DNA from: Spinacia oleracea
Taxonomy: Eukaryota > Streptophyta > Magnoliopsida > Caryophyllales > Amaranthaceae
Direction of reading: 5' to 3'
NCBI RefSeq assembly: GCF_020520425.1
Contig: NC_079492.1
Location: 146,041,861-146,105,860, forward strand
Length of the DNA: 64,000 nucleotides
A program made the translations under genes and the position numbers. Below are positions 31,831-44,907 of this stretch, piece by piece; the first letter of the stretch is position 1; every line of letters begins with the position of its first letter. The notes below the pieces were generated by a model that saw only the letters and a list, made by a program, of their open reading frames with translations, ran no database searches and was not told where the DNA came from.

Positions 31831-34800
31831 ATGCCTATAGTCTCTCTCATGAGTCTTGCCCACATTATTTCGTAAGTTTTTCTTTTATGCCTCAGGTTTT
31901 AATTTTCAATTAATTTGGAAAAATCTTCACATAGACGTTGTTAATTGTTTATTTGATGGGCACATACATGGTTAGTTGCTAATTTATCTTCCACCCTTGT
32001 GTCAACTGTTCAGTAGTAGGTATTGAGTAGCAACTCGTTCCTCTGCTTTGGTAGTTTGGTTTCCTTAATCTGTAAAATGGAATAATTTCTGTAATTGAGT
32101 TAAACTAATAATTCAGGAAGTCTCCATTGCATGTATAAGTGATCTGTTTCAATAAAGCATATGAAAAAATAAACTAAACAAAATGTTGCAGTTCTGCTTT
32201 TCCACTTGCATGATTCAATAGATCATGTTATAGGTTCATTATTGACTTTGTTCATACACATTCTGTGCACAAATTTAAGGTGCCATTATATGCTTGTTTA
32301 AGTTAGCTTGAATGTATATGAACTGTTTGGGGCACCTGGCACCAACACTTAATTTAGGATATTTATAACAGTATAATTTGTGAGTGTGTTGAAATATATA
32401 TGGGACTGGTTCGTAATGTAGTATGTGTTTATATTTTTATAACGGTTTTGAGGACATTAGTGTTACGAGCACATGTGCATTCTTTGTGTGCTTGTAAATA
32501 ATTGATCTTTTCAAATTCAATCTGATCATTTCGTTCCATAAGTTTTGTTTTTTACTTATACAAAATGACTTAGGCTTTCCATTTGGCGTCAACGTATTAC
32601 GTAGACTCAAGATTAAACCTTTATGAAAAAACTTGTGTCCGTAGGAAATAATCCTCTATTCAAAAGAATACAGGAGATTTGTTATGTGTTGTGATATTGC
32701 TTTTGAATCTTCTTGCTTGATTTTTTGTTCAAATTTGTACGAATTGCTTGACTTTGGCTTAATTGTTTCAAAGGCCATACTCGGTATATTTTTCTGTAGC
32801 CTGCTAAGTAATTGTATGCATGCTACGATTTTGTTTCTTGCAAAACCCTATTGTATTACTTGGAACACTAATTTGGATGAAAATCAGCTGTTGTGGAAGT
32901 TCTAGAATTAATTTCTCATGTTAGATGACTTAGATCCCTTTAAAGAGTTGAAGTTGACTTGAAGCAATTAGATGACTTAGATACCTTTGATAATGTTCCC
33001 TAATTTGACTTGAATTCGGTTGATGTAAGGGTGTTCTTACCCTATGCATTTAAGGGGTTTAATAGTGTGTTGACTTTGCTAGAGTTCTGCCCTGCTTCGG
33101 AGCTGATGAATGATGTCAATTAATTTGCTTCTTAAACTCTGTAGTTGTAGCAAAAGAAGTTTCAGGGTGCTCATTACTCATTAGGTTCGAAACGATCATG
33201 ATCGAAATTCTGGTAGGGGGTTCGATTTGAATTTGTGTATTGGACTTCTTTCTAGTGATCTACCGAACTCAGAAAATAAAAAGTTCTGGACCTATGTTTT
33301 CTACATTCTATATACGATTATGTTTAGTTTCTTCCGATCTCAGTTTACAATATTGAATTTAGGTTGCAATAATTTATGCTTGCTTAAGTTAGCTGTAAAA
33401 CGTTTGAAAGCCCTATAAATTATCCACGGGTGAACTGAAACTTAATAATATAGGATGTTTTGGTTATGTTGGAATTGAATTCCTTGAGTATTATTGATTA
33501 TGGGAAAGTCCTTATATACAAATATTTAGTAACGTAATATGCGTATGCTAAGGCTAAGAATCAGGAACTAAATATGTACATGATGACTAAATCAATGCTA
33601 ATTATATACGTAATCTATCATACGCCCGCAATCGAAGCGGGAGGTTTGCGAACGCTTAGACTGTCCCGAAAATCATTAAATAGTACGCGCGGAAGCCCTT
33701 TTGTAAAAATATCGGCAATCTGATATCGGGATGGAACATGAAGAACTCGGACCTCACCACGGGCAACCTTTTCCCGGACAAAGTGAATGTCCATCTCAAT
33801 GTGTTTAGTGCGCTGATGCTGAACTGGATTACCTGATAAGTATATCGCACTTACATTGTCACAATAAACAAGCGTCGCTTTAGGGACCGGGTTATGGAGT
33901 TCCAAAAGAAGATTCCGGATCCAGCAAGACTCAGAGACCACATTAGCCACACCTCGGTACTCGGCTTCGGCACTGGAACGGGAGAGGGTTGGCTGTCGTT
34001 TCGAAGACCATGATATTAAGTTGTCACCAAGGAAAACACAATAACCGGAGGTGGATCGCCTAGTGTCCGGACAACCACCCCAATCGGCATCTGTATACGA
34101 AATCAAGCTGCCAACACTAGACTTATAGAGATGTAAACCAAAATCAATAGATCCCTGGACATAGCGCAAAATGCGCTTGAGAGCAGTCATATGCTCAATA
34201 CGAGGGTCATGCATATGAAGGCACACCTGTTGAACTGCATAAGATATATCTGGCCGAGTGAATGTGAGATACTGGAGAGCACCAGCGAGTTGGCGGTATT
34301 TAGTCGGATCATCAAATGGAGCATCATTCGAAGCACTAAGCTTCGGTTTGGTGTCGACAGGTGTGGGGGACGGACTACAATGTGACATACCTGCCCGTTC
34401 CAGAATTTCTTTAGCATACTGTTTTTGAGATAAGAATAGCCCATTTGCATCACGAGTAACAGCAATGCCCAAGAAATAACTAAGATGACCAAGATCCTTC
34501 ATAGCAAATTCAGCACCCAAAAGTGCCATAATAGACTTACGGAGAGAATCAGAAGAAGCCGTAAGAATGATGTCATCAACATAAAGAAGAATATAAGCAG
34601 TGTCTGTACCTCGGCGGTATATGAATAAAGAATGATCAACGGTGCTGTGGGTGAATCCGATGGATGCCACATAATCTGCAAACCGTTGGTACCAAGCCCT
34701 GGGTGCTTACGTAATCTATCAGGTTAATAGTTCTGTTATTGGTCGTTTTGTACGACGTGAGGTCGACGCTGGAACAAGTCATCGCAAGTCAGTCCGCCCT

Positions 34801-37800
34801 CGGATCCTATTAAGGAAGCAGTCAAGGTTGGTTCCTATATTCAAGGAGCCATCATCTCCACTATATGCTTGTTGGACAAGGTCAAGGAAGCTAGCAAGGG
34901 TCAAACAAACAGTTAGAGGAGATCAAGGGATCAGTTGAGAGTATCAAGGAATAACTAACGGCATTATTCTGTCTTCTATGCTTGACCTAGTACTATATAA
35001 AGACCATGAATCCGCAATGAGAGGCCACTTCCAATCTGCATCTAGAACGCCTACAATGAAACCCACGCTTCCCATGTTCTGCCATTTACTCCACTAACAC
35101 ACGTTATCCGAACGGCTATGGTATATATATATACTATCCCTTCATGCTCCTAGGATCCGATGGCTTTTCCCGTAGCTCCTACAACAAATATAAGCTAGCC
35201 TTCCTCTTATCTTCCACATGGGTATTCCATCAAGATATGAACCATTGTCGTTCATCTTTAGCCAAGGTATATTAAACCAATTACACTCTCTTTACACACC
35301 TACCCTTGCATTAAGCCTACTGCCCTATTATAAAGCTCTTTCACAACGAGTCTTCCCTGAATGTCTCGTCCGCTTACGTACTCCCACAATATTTGCCACA
35401 CCTACTTGTGTTTACCCTATTATATTAGCTATACTTACGTTCTTGCGAATATACAATGTAATTGTACTCAGTAAGGCTTTTTACGCCTATTACCTAGTGG
35501 ATTGGTGGACTCATGGCCACCCGCGGTTTTTATCCCTTTCGGGTTTTCCGCGTCACCATCTCTTGTCTTGTCTCTCTTTATTTCCGCCCTTTATTTCATG
35601 TCATTTACATACTTTATTTTATCTAGTCGTCTATGTCCCAACCAAAGGTCGTCCATACGAAATTTGGCATAAACAGTTTGGCGCCGTCTGTGGGGAGATG
35701 GCTAGATTTATCTTCAAACACATATCCACAAATATCCTCTCAAACACAATATCCGACCCACTTGGGTTCACCAATAAAGTTGTCGCCAGGCTATGGATTG
35801 TTGTCATACTTTGTCGCCACCATGAGATGGAGCTACGTCAGGGTGCATGTCGTCGCCAGATCAGGTGTCGACATCAGCAGGTGTCATCGCTAGAAGTGAC
35901 GCGTCTGAGTGGTCGAATTCAACCTAGATGATGCATATCGTGACAACGACACCAACGCTTGATGACATCGAAAATAGACGTCACGGACCATCATGCAGAT
36001 GTCACCACAAACAAGATACAATATGAGTTGTCTCGTACCTTGATAAGATCTCGAGACGATTTGACACTTGACGTCGCGAGAAGTATGGTATAAAACTCAA
36101 CCCCAGTGATTTTAATTTAAACTAATATTGTTTCTAGTCCTTGTTGTCACTAAAACAGATGTGAACACGTGACGTCATCCACCAATGACATGACGTCAAC
36201 ATAGTTTCATCCGACGTGACCTCCACATCAGTCGACGACGTCTCCAAAAACGAAGGCGACAAATGGAGATTCAACAACAAATTGTCGGCAATACTAGATT
36301 TTGTGGCTAACTTCAGTCCAAGTATCAAATAGGAGAATTTGTAGTTGTCCTGAAGTCGCCACAGGGGAGCATATAGTATACTCTATCTCATTTAATTTTC
36401 ATATAGTATACTTGATTTGCTTTTTATATAGTATACTTTGCTTGTTTTAATTTCCAAAAGCACTTTGAAATATATGCTATACGTTGTTATCCTACCTTTT
36501 GTACTAACATCGTCACCACTTGTCGTTTGATCATGTCGTGTCGCCAAGTATTGTCTTGTCTACAGGTATTGACGTGTCGCTTGGCTAGGTCATGAGTACA
36601 TCAGGGGACCGACGTTAGAATGCAGGTGACAAGGTACTGTCTTGTCTATAGGTACTGACGTGTCGCTTGGCAAGGTCGTGAGTAAAGCAGGCGACCAACG
36701 TTAGAAGTGTTACACGAGGTCACGACACGACATGAGGTCACGACGATACAACATGACGCCACGACAGCAGGACGCGACCATTCTGGTTACCCCTATGACG
36801 ACAAGAAGTTTCTCGGCGTTAAACATGGTACGTAGAAGTGATTATCGAACATCTTTATTTTAACAATATATTTCTTCGTAAGTTCGCCAACAGATCGTTG
36901 ATTGATACATGAATATCAATGGGGGCTAAAGGTACGAACATACTTTCGAAGTGAGTTATCTTTTATTTATAATATACACGTATTGTCGCTGCCACGTACA
37001 TCGCAGATCGTGAGGGTCATCAACACAATCGAATGGTATGAGTGACTCAATTCATTTATTAGTGACGTCAAAATTTTATAAACTAACACCTCATATCCTA
37101 TTGAAATTTTCTCATATATCATCCGTGATAACTATTTTTCATTTACTAACGACATGCCGCGACTATACGCGTTAGTATGTATATTAATGACAACAGATTA
37201 CCTTGATCATGACGGTATGCCCCGACGCCACGAGATGGCAATGACCGATGACACGACGCCACCAGACTACCGAGAAAGCTAAGGAAATCGGAATGTCGAA
37301 TAATCATCATCAATGATCATGATGACACATGAGTAACTTCTAAACTATTTTTCACACACTTTCTCATTTCAATTCATTCATTGTTGTTCTCTTGTATTAA
37401 TATGTCTCGTATTCAACGCTCATCAAGTTAACTAATAAATTTTTGCATCGCACCATGAATGTCTCAATTTTTCTAATGACTAAACCATTTTATCAAATCG
37501 TTTTGAGGTAATTTGACTTGACACATGAGACGTTTAGAGGTTGCATCATGCTGGCACGCATGTACGAAGTCAAATATAAACGAACGTCATCATATCTGTG
37601 GCCGACTTCAGTCATGATATCTTCCTAAAGCCGCCACAGGGGGGCAAGATAGTACATACTCCCGTTCAGTTTAATATACTTGTTACAACTTTGAAGTTTA
37701 ACTGACGATGTGATACAATTTATTTTCATGATGATCTTGTCGTAAGATTTTGGTAACAGGTACGATGCTAAGACAAATGTACGAACACTGGGGGCTCAAC

Positions 37801-40800
37801 CACTATCACATGTCGAAATAGGCGGATAAAGAAAATTCATTGGGTTTCCCAAAGACGACAAGTGATAAGACGTCAACCGATTAACAAGAAAGGTAATTTA
37901 TAAAGAGTTCACATGTATTTGAATTTACGACATATTGTAATGTAAGTTTGTCAAATGATTTTACCAAAGACGTTAAGAAAAAGTCCACTTCTTAAGACAG
38001 TATAAGGAATTCACATTAACCATATGTTCTTTCTTGTGCCACATTGCGAGGATCAACCAATAAGTCGACCAACGTTGGAATGGACAATGTCAAGACCAGC
38101 GATGCGTCATCATTCAACATGACGGTACGACGCCAGATGTGACGACGATGGTACAAGCGATGGCAATGATCTCAGGAACGAAAACAAGATCGGCCACGAG
38201 AGGTGTCACGACATCAGGACAATGCTGTTGATTGTAGAATCGTCATCAAGGGACAGTCAACGACTCGACGTAATTTCGTTACATGAGCCCATATTAAGTA
38301 ATATCTAACACTTACTTCGTGCGTTAATTAATTTATTACATTTTTTACTACACTGCGATTAAAGTTCAATTTCAGTTTTTGTTATTTGTCGCATTGAATA
38401 TATCTTTCCAAACGCAATTATATTATATTTATGTTTCATCTTATTCATTTGAAAATCAACGCTAACATCGCATCAAGCGAACGTCCACCTCTACCTTTTC
38501 TATCCTCAATAGATCACTTGTTGACGATATCACCAACGACAACAGCAACGAACGACATCATCAGAAGACGACATCAACGAACGACGCTATCAACTACAAG
38601 CGACGACGTCTCCATGGTCATAACCCTTAAACTTATTGGATCCCAACGACGACGTGTCTCTTCTAAGCGCGACCACTACACACGACGCAGGTACTATTTA
38701 TGTGCACATAGCTTCGTTCTTTGAGTACCTTACAAGTGACATTTATTCCACAACGAATAATAGATATAGCATAAACAACATTTTAAGCTAACAACGTGTA
38801 TGCACCCCCGACACTCGTCCAAACGGCTAACCAATCGCCAAATATAAAATAGCAAACTCACGTCTTTCCTCCTCAACACTGACGAAAAACAAAGCAAACC
38901 CAGAATGCTCAAAACCTACTTAAATTGTTGTTCTAAAAATCCCATAGGCTAAAGTCTTATGCCATAGACTACACCATCAAAACATCTTATCCCTTGTCCC
39001 CATGTTATAGGAAACCTCACAACCCTTCGAATATTCTTGACATTCGTCATAAGGTTGCTTCAAATCATTCACTCCATTCACCTGTAACTTCAACTTAGTC
39101 TCCTGCTACCTACCCTCACACGACATTACATCCGACTAAAATAATTCGACATTATGCCCAATCGACGCAACTTCCTTCTCTAAATTCTTCGCATGACTAC
39201 GAACAAACGAAAAGGCTTATATCGCCTGCATACGATATATGTCACACAACAGCGACAATAGAGGCACGCCTGTAAACATCAGATGACCGACTGAGATACA
39301 ACAGTTAGCCATGGCGCCTGTAAACATTAGACGACAGACTAAGATACAATCGTTGGCCATGACGCCTGTAAACATCAGACGACAGACTAAGATACAACAG
39401 TTGGCCATGACGCCTGTAAACATCAGAAGACAGACTAAGATACAACAGTTGGCCATGACGCCTGTAAACATCAAACGACGGACTAAGGTACAATAGTTGG
39501 CCGTGACGCCCGCAAATATCAAACGACAGACGAAGATACAAAAGTTGGCCATGACGCTAGATACCTAACTAACGTTGTGTCTCAACATATATGTTTTCGC
39601 ACAGGTTTTTTGAGAATTACATTCTGTTGTCTCACGCTCGTTAAGAGGAACGATTCTTTCACAAGATGTCAGGTTTACGTCTAATTAAGCTAAGGACACC
39701 AACGCCAACATGAAGACGCCAATATACGCATGATGACGTCAAGTGCTGTCAAAAATCATGGATGACACCAAGTTGCGACGCCACTGATCAAGATTAAGTA
39801 TGGAAGACGACGGACAAGACGAAGACAATGACAGATTAGCATCGACATCAAATGAAAGCGGTGACAGACTTTGAAGATTATTTTCCTAACTTTCGACTCC
39901 CTACAATTAGGAAAATGGGGGCTATTGTTATTGGTCGTTTTGTACGACGTGAGGTCGACGCTGGAACAAGTCATCGCAAGTCAGTCCGCCCTCGGATCCT
40001 ATTAAGGAAGCAGTCAAGGTTGGTTCCTATATTCAAGGAGCCATCATCTCCACTATATGCTTGTTGGACAAGGTCAAGGAAGCTAGCAAGGGTCAAACAA
40101 ACAGTTAGAGGAGATCAAGGGATCAGTTGAGAGTATCAAGGAATAACTAACGGCATTATTCTGTCTTCTATGCTTGACCTAGTACTATATAAAGACCATG
40201 AATCCGCAATGAGAGGCCACTTCCAATCTGCATCTAGAACGCCTACAATGAAACCCACGCTTCCCATGTTCTGCCATTTACTCCACTAACACACGTTATC
40301 CGAACGGCTATGGTATATATATATACTATCCCTTCATGCTCCTAGGATCCGATGGCTTTTCCCGTAGCTCCTACAACAAATATAAGCTAGCCTTCCTCTT
40401 ATCTTCCACATGGGTATTCCATCAAGATATGAACCATTGTCGTTCATCTTTAGCCAAGGTATATTAAACCAATTACACTCTCTTTACACACCTACCCTTG
40501 CATTAAGCCTACTGCCCTATTATAAAGCTCTTTCACAACGAGTCTTCCCTGAATGTCTCGTCCGCTTACGTACTCCCACAATATTTGCCACACCTACTTG
40601 TGTTTACCCTATTATATTAGCTATACTTACGTTCTTGCGAATATACAATGTAATTGTACTCAGTAAGGCTTTTTACGCCTATTACCTAGTGGATTGGTGG
40701 ACTCATGGCCACCCGCGGTTTTTATCCCTTTCGGGTTTTCCGCGTCACCATCTCTTGTCTTGTCTCTCTTTATTTCCGCCCTTTATTTCATGTCATTTAC

Positions 40801-41753
40801 ATACTTTATTTTATCTAGTCGTCTATGTCCCAACCAAAGGTCGTCCATACGAAATTTGGCATAAACAAGTTCGATGTTGACGGGTTTTAGAATATAATAT
40901 CTGGAGAAGTTAATTAGCAGCGTTGGAGTCCTGAAGTGAATTTTATGCATAAAGTAGTAGATTTTATCTATGCGTTGCAAAACATTTGGTGTTTCATCCC
41001 TTAGAAACCGACTGACATTTATTTTAAATTAAGCGATCCTAATGATTATCCTAGCTTATTTTTACAGTAGCAATTATCCGATAATATTTAACAAAAATCT
41101 CTATGGCTTAATCTATAGCTTATCATGTGAATTATTCAGTATTAGATTTGGAGTGTGAATTTTTGATATTTTATTTTTGGTACAGGTTTACTGTTGCATC
41201 AATCCTACTTACACAACTCGGAATCTCTGTAGGAGATGATGGTCATCTTTACGGGCACGATTATTTTCATGGACATGAATTGATTATTCAAGTTTCACTA
41301 CTGTTAGGTATTATTTTAATAATTGTTCTTATATTTCTTATTAGACGCTTTTTCAAGAAAAGGCAACAACATAGCACACCACCCAGTATCCAACTCCCTA
41401 ATGTTCCCCCGTCCCAAGTGCCTGAAACTTCTACTAACCTCTCTAATACTCTTCCGGAAACCTATGTATTACGTAGATTACCCGAAGAGATTTACAGAAG
41501 TTTTCAGGTAGATACGTATTCAACTGAACGTTGTAATGACTTCAGTCATATAGATTGTATGATATGTAATTTTGCTTTTGTTGATGGAGAGGACCTATGT
41601 ATACTTCCTGTTTGCCGCCATGTTGATGGAGAGGACCTATGTATACTTCCTGTTTGCCGCCATAGTTCATGGTTTTTAAGCCATGATTGTCGTTGTACAG
41701 TCTGCCGTCATGATTATTTTGACGGTTTTAATAATGATCAATTAGTAATGTAA
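31831..41753 (+). CDS. RING-H2 membrane protein, copy 3, RING damaged (202 codons)
   Basis: Coding exons 31831-31871 (MPIVSLMSLAHIIS) and 41186-41753 join in phase. The intron between is 9.3 kb because LTR elements lie in it. The signal/anchor, the transmembrane span (IIQVSLLLGIILIIVLIFLI) and ETYVLRRLPEEIY are normal. In the RING, a 42-bp segment encoding VDGEDLCILPVCRH is present twice in tandem (41580-41663), and the following VFHSHCT of the other copies is missing. The fifth and sixth zinc ligands (H and C) are therefore gone while the frame stays open to the end. It may still make a membrane protein, but not a normal RING. Whether the long intron is spliced is unknown. Confidence 0.7.
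33467..34721 (-). mobile_element. Copia-type LTR-element remnant
   Basis: A Ty1/copia fossil on the - strand, about 1.25 kb long, flanked by a 5-bp duplication GGTTA (33462-33466, 34722-34726). It keeps a 154-bp LTR (33467-33620, TG...CA), the C-terminal reverse transcriptase with YVDD, and the copia RNase H with TDADWGG and the SSAEAEY block (frame 33618-34670). A short LTR remnant lies at the other end. Most of the element is missing, so it is broken, but what remains reads well and looks fairly young. Confidence 0.9.
34734..35675 (+). repeat. Left LTR of the LARD-like element
   Basis: 942 bp, TG to CA. It has a TATATATATA stretch near 35125 and a frame (MGIPSRYEPL...) that is only an LTR frame repeated in the right LTR, not a gene. 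Confidence 0.9.
36500..36712. repeat. Direct repeat of about 115 bp inside the LARD-like element
   Basis: TATTGTCTTGTCTACAGGTA...GACGTTAGAA is followed by a second version starting TACTGTCTTGTCTATAGGTA, about 90% alike by eye. Confidence 0.7.
39262..39556. repeat. 48-bp minisatellite in the LARD-like element, six copies
   Basis: The unit begins GACGCCTGTAAACATCAGAC and ends CAGTTGGCCAT. Its 48 bp is a multiple of three, so both strands show open frames with 16-residue repeats. These look like by-products of the array, not genes. Confidence 0.9.
39926..40867 (+). repeat. Right LTR of the LARD-like element
   Basis: 942 bp, same length and sequence as the left LTR where compared. Confidence 0.9.
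41580..41663 (+). repeat. 42-bp tandem duplication inside RING copy 3
   Basis: Two identical 42-bp blocks starting GTTGATGGAGAGGACC. The second replaces the sequence that encodes the H and C ligands in copies 2 and 4. Confidence 0.92.
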
Positions 41754-42281
41754 AAAACTATGTATGTTGCATTGTACATGTATAGATAAGTTTTATCTTT
41801 TAATTATATATTTTAATATACTAATTATTGACTCTGTGTTATATACATAGTATTTGTATGAGTTTTTGTAAAGCCGTATTTTGTGATTTCAACCCATCAT
41901 GTAAGAATACCTTGTACGAGATTGAGATTGAGATTGAGATTGAGATTGAGATTGAGAAGTATGGTTGCAACTTGCAAGCAATGCGTGGGAGAATACCTTG
42001 TACAATGTACTTTGTTATTCCAATCTCATACGACGTACGGAGTATATGTTATGTTAAGCGCAGGTCTGGGTGTTCTGTTGCTTTCCAGATTTCAGGCAAA
42101 CATTGTCTACTTGTAAAACTTGTAATATAATGTCTTCCCCTTTGTGTTCATTTATTGTGTGGAACTGAACTGGGTAAGAACTGGTAATAAGTTTCGAGAA
42201 TTACTGGTAAATCTGGAAATAAACTTGTATTACCGAGTATTAATGTTCGTTGTTTTTATTTCTTCCATTCTGAAAATGTAA

Positions 42282-44482
42282 TTACATTGTAGTACCACCA
42301 TAGAATATTGTTCTTCCAACTTTGGGATATTGTTCCCTATCATAGACTCCATAATGCCAATTATCGGTATACTTTTCAGTTTGTTTAGGGCTAATCTGTT
42401 GACGATTTGCATCTAAAACCCCAAAACGAGCACAATATGCAGATAATCTAACATCTTCAACCGGATAATAGCCGTTTCCGATGGGAGGAAGAGGCTGGTC
42501 AGGTGGGCTATATGCCTCTCCACCAACTGCAATATAAGTCGCGCCGTTAGCCAAACCGGTGAATAGCTCTCGTGGCCAATAACCAACAATATTGTCTGGT
42601 CTGATTGAGTCCCTTATTAGAAGCCACCAATGCCCTGTTTTAGGATCCTTTTCAACATATTATGAGCATTAGTTTATGTTACAGAAACAATATTAGGTTT
42701 ACAAACTCATCATTTTTACGGAGTATAACAACAAAACATTAATCCGTCGTATACAATTGAACATTTAATTGTTGATACTCTCAGAAAACTAAAAGTTTGA
42801 AGAATAATAATGAACAAAAATCATGAAGAATTCAAATTAGAAATTTCACCTGGTAAACAAAGGGCCCCATACACACTATTTTCGAACTCCCTCTTTCCGA
42901 GGTTCCACTCACAATAGCATCAACCGGAATGTGTTTATTGACCCTAATGAATCCAGGGCACAACATGTTGAAACAATGTGATTGACCAGCCTTAAAGATA
43001 AAGACAAAAAATTTGTCAGAAAAGGCAAATAAAATGGACAAGAAGTGAAATGTCGGATCATAAACTCACATTAAAATACTGAAAAAGATGTGTACGATTG
43101 TCTTTATTTATCGTTGGATTAACCTACACGTTTGAAAAGAAATGGATGTTAGGAGTAAATTACTGTGAACCAATGTGACAAAAAGTCTCACTCAAAAGGA
43201 TAAAAATAGTCCAAAAGATCGAGGATCATATAATTTTGACATCCGCAAGAATTAAACACTCCTTAATGTTTAGGATATTGTTTGATATAATGTTACATTT
43301 TCTTCGAGTACATGGAAGGTTACAAAACCAAACAATGTACAAAGACCTTGCATGCGTTAAACAATTTTTACGAAAAAGAGGGAGATGCGGAGTAACTTAC
43401 AGTCCAACCAAATTGTATCCGATCATTACCATTTTGAATGATCATTTCTCCCGATGAATATTGTTGTGGCGTAACATGTGGATTATAAATGCTTAACTCA
43501 CATTTTACACCATAATATTTCACTTTGCTTGGGTCGGAATTTGTTTGAACAATTGCGAACTGTGACAACAATAAAACAATCCTTCTTATTAGGAACACAT
43601 ATATTAATTAGGAACCTCTTAAATGCTCAAATTATTTAGAACGGAGGGAATAAAACGTTTACATGAGTTCCCGGTTGTTGTTGATTAGCGTTTGACTTCA
43701 ATCTAGAAACATAATCTTTAGTAAATCGCGACATTCGGATAAATTCATCTTTACTCCACCGCCGGATTAAAATAGTTCCCTCAGGGCATCCTCCATCTTC
43801 TAATTGCATATTCTCAACTAATGCCTCATTTTCAGCTTCTTCCCATTTTGGTACAAAACTTGGTCTCATCTAAATCCTAACAAAATATTAGAGCAGGTAC
43901 TTCGTCTATTCTTTTTTTGAAACTACACGAAATTGAATATAACAAAAAAAAAAGAAAAAAAAGATCATGAACCTGTGGATGGGAAGAATGATTTTTCATT
44001 AGAGGATGATCAAATGCAGGCTGTTTATAGAAATCCACACAATCGTACACATCTCCATATTTTGTCTGTGAATCATACTCTTGATTATTATTACAAGCAT
44101 TATATATATTTATAATAAACCACCACCTTGCACAATTGCTCTTGCCAAAAAAAAAAATGTTAAAAAACAACAAACAAATTGAAACACATAAATAAAGTAT
44201 TTCTACAAATAAGCCCAAAAATGGATTTTGGAAATAAAAGTTACTAGTTGTGGATAAAGTTGTAAATCATTAGAGAAAATTGTACATACAAATGGAGAAA
44301 ATTGTAAATCATAAAGGAAAATGAAAAAGAACCTTTAGTGTCTTAACACTTGGCTTTTTTAGGAGCTTAAATTGCTTGACCCATTCAAGTTTATCTTGAT
44401 TAGAAAATTGAATGCCTTCTATTTCATAATTTACCAGAGATGAACACAAGATCACAAAGTATGTAAGGACCTTAATACCCAT
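42282..44482 (-). CDS. Neprosin-family secreted protein, copy C (7 exons, 389 aa)
   Basis: Exons: 44482-44333, 44065-43973, 43869-43663, 43559-43401, 43123-43070, 42990-42850, 42647-42282; GT-AG, phase 0 throughout. Start ATG at 44482 (MGIKVLTYFVILCSS), signal peptide about 24 residues. Exon 2 carries the activation peptide [19 protein letters not shown]. The neprosin domain shows [46 protein letters not shown] and GGEAYSPP. This is the most compact copy, with no element in its introns. It lies 528 bp from the stop of RING copy 3, tail to tail. Family role: secreted prolyl-type glutamic peptidase; activity and substrate are inferred. Confidence 0.87.
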
Positions 44483-44907
44483 CATCACGTACTCTACAAG
44501 TATCGAATTAAAAATATATATAAATATGACATTTACTAAGATACAAAATATCGATGTGTGGTCACAAAAGCAAAAAATAATTTCAATAAACCGTGCGTAT
44601 TACCATATTAATTAGTTCATTTGTATATAGAATTATTGTATTTCTTACCTGTTCTTGAGTATGCAATTTCTGAAGGTAACTTGTAAAAGTATCCCTTTTT
44701 TTTGTTTCTTTAATTTACAGTTTTACATGAGATGGCTAGGAAATGTGATATATAACGTACTCCTGGTTTTGGTATAAAATCAGTAACAATTAATGCACAT
44801 GCATTAAAATAAGGAGGTGCTTGGATGCATGTTGTACATGTTAAACAATAGACGACGATAATAAATGAAAGAATCAGGAGTGATTTCATTAAAATATGAA
44901 AGACAAA

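Larger units (their letters stand above)
34734..40867 (+). mobile_element. Large non-coding LTR element (LARD-like), 6.1 kb
   Basis: Two 942-bp LTRs (34734-35675 and 39926-40867), TGTTATTG...ATAAACA, show no difference in the stretches I compared. A 5-bp duplication AGTTC flanks the whole (34729-34733, 40868-40872). A primer-binding-like TGGCGCCGTCTGTGGGGA follows the left LTR and a purine tract AGGAAAATGGGGGCTAT precedes the right one. The 4.25-kb interior has no recognisable gag or pol, so it fits a large retrotransposon derivative moved by a partner, probably Ty3/gypsy-like by its primer site. It is structurally whole and young. It lies 12 bp beyond the copia remnant, in the RING copy 3 intron. 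Confidence 0.9.
30150..44907. repeat. Tandem segmental unit 3 (RING + neprosin)
   Basis: Paralogous to units 2 and 4 from the leader exon (30185) to the neprosin upstream region. It is enlarged by about 7.4 kb of LTR elements between 33462 and 40872. It ends where a Helitron starts; beyond the Helitron the sequence continues as in unit 4. Confidence 0.88.

Noticed and set aside
35218-35931. 237-codon frame, partly repeated at 40410-40880
   Set aside because: Both lie in the LTRs of the non-coding LTR element and end at different points once past the LTR.
39217-39552. 16-residue repeat protein on either strand
   Set aside because: By-product of a 48-bp minisatellite; 48 is a multiple of three, so any strand stays open.
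39262-39556. CRISPR-like regular array
   Set aside because: The units adjoin with no unique spacers; it is a minisatellite in a plant retroelement.
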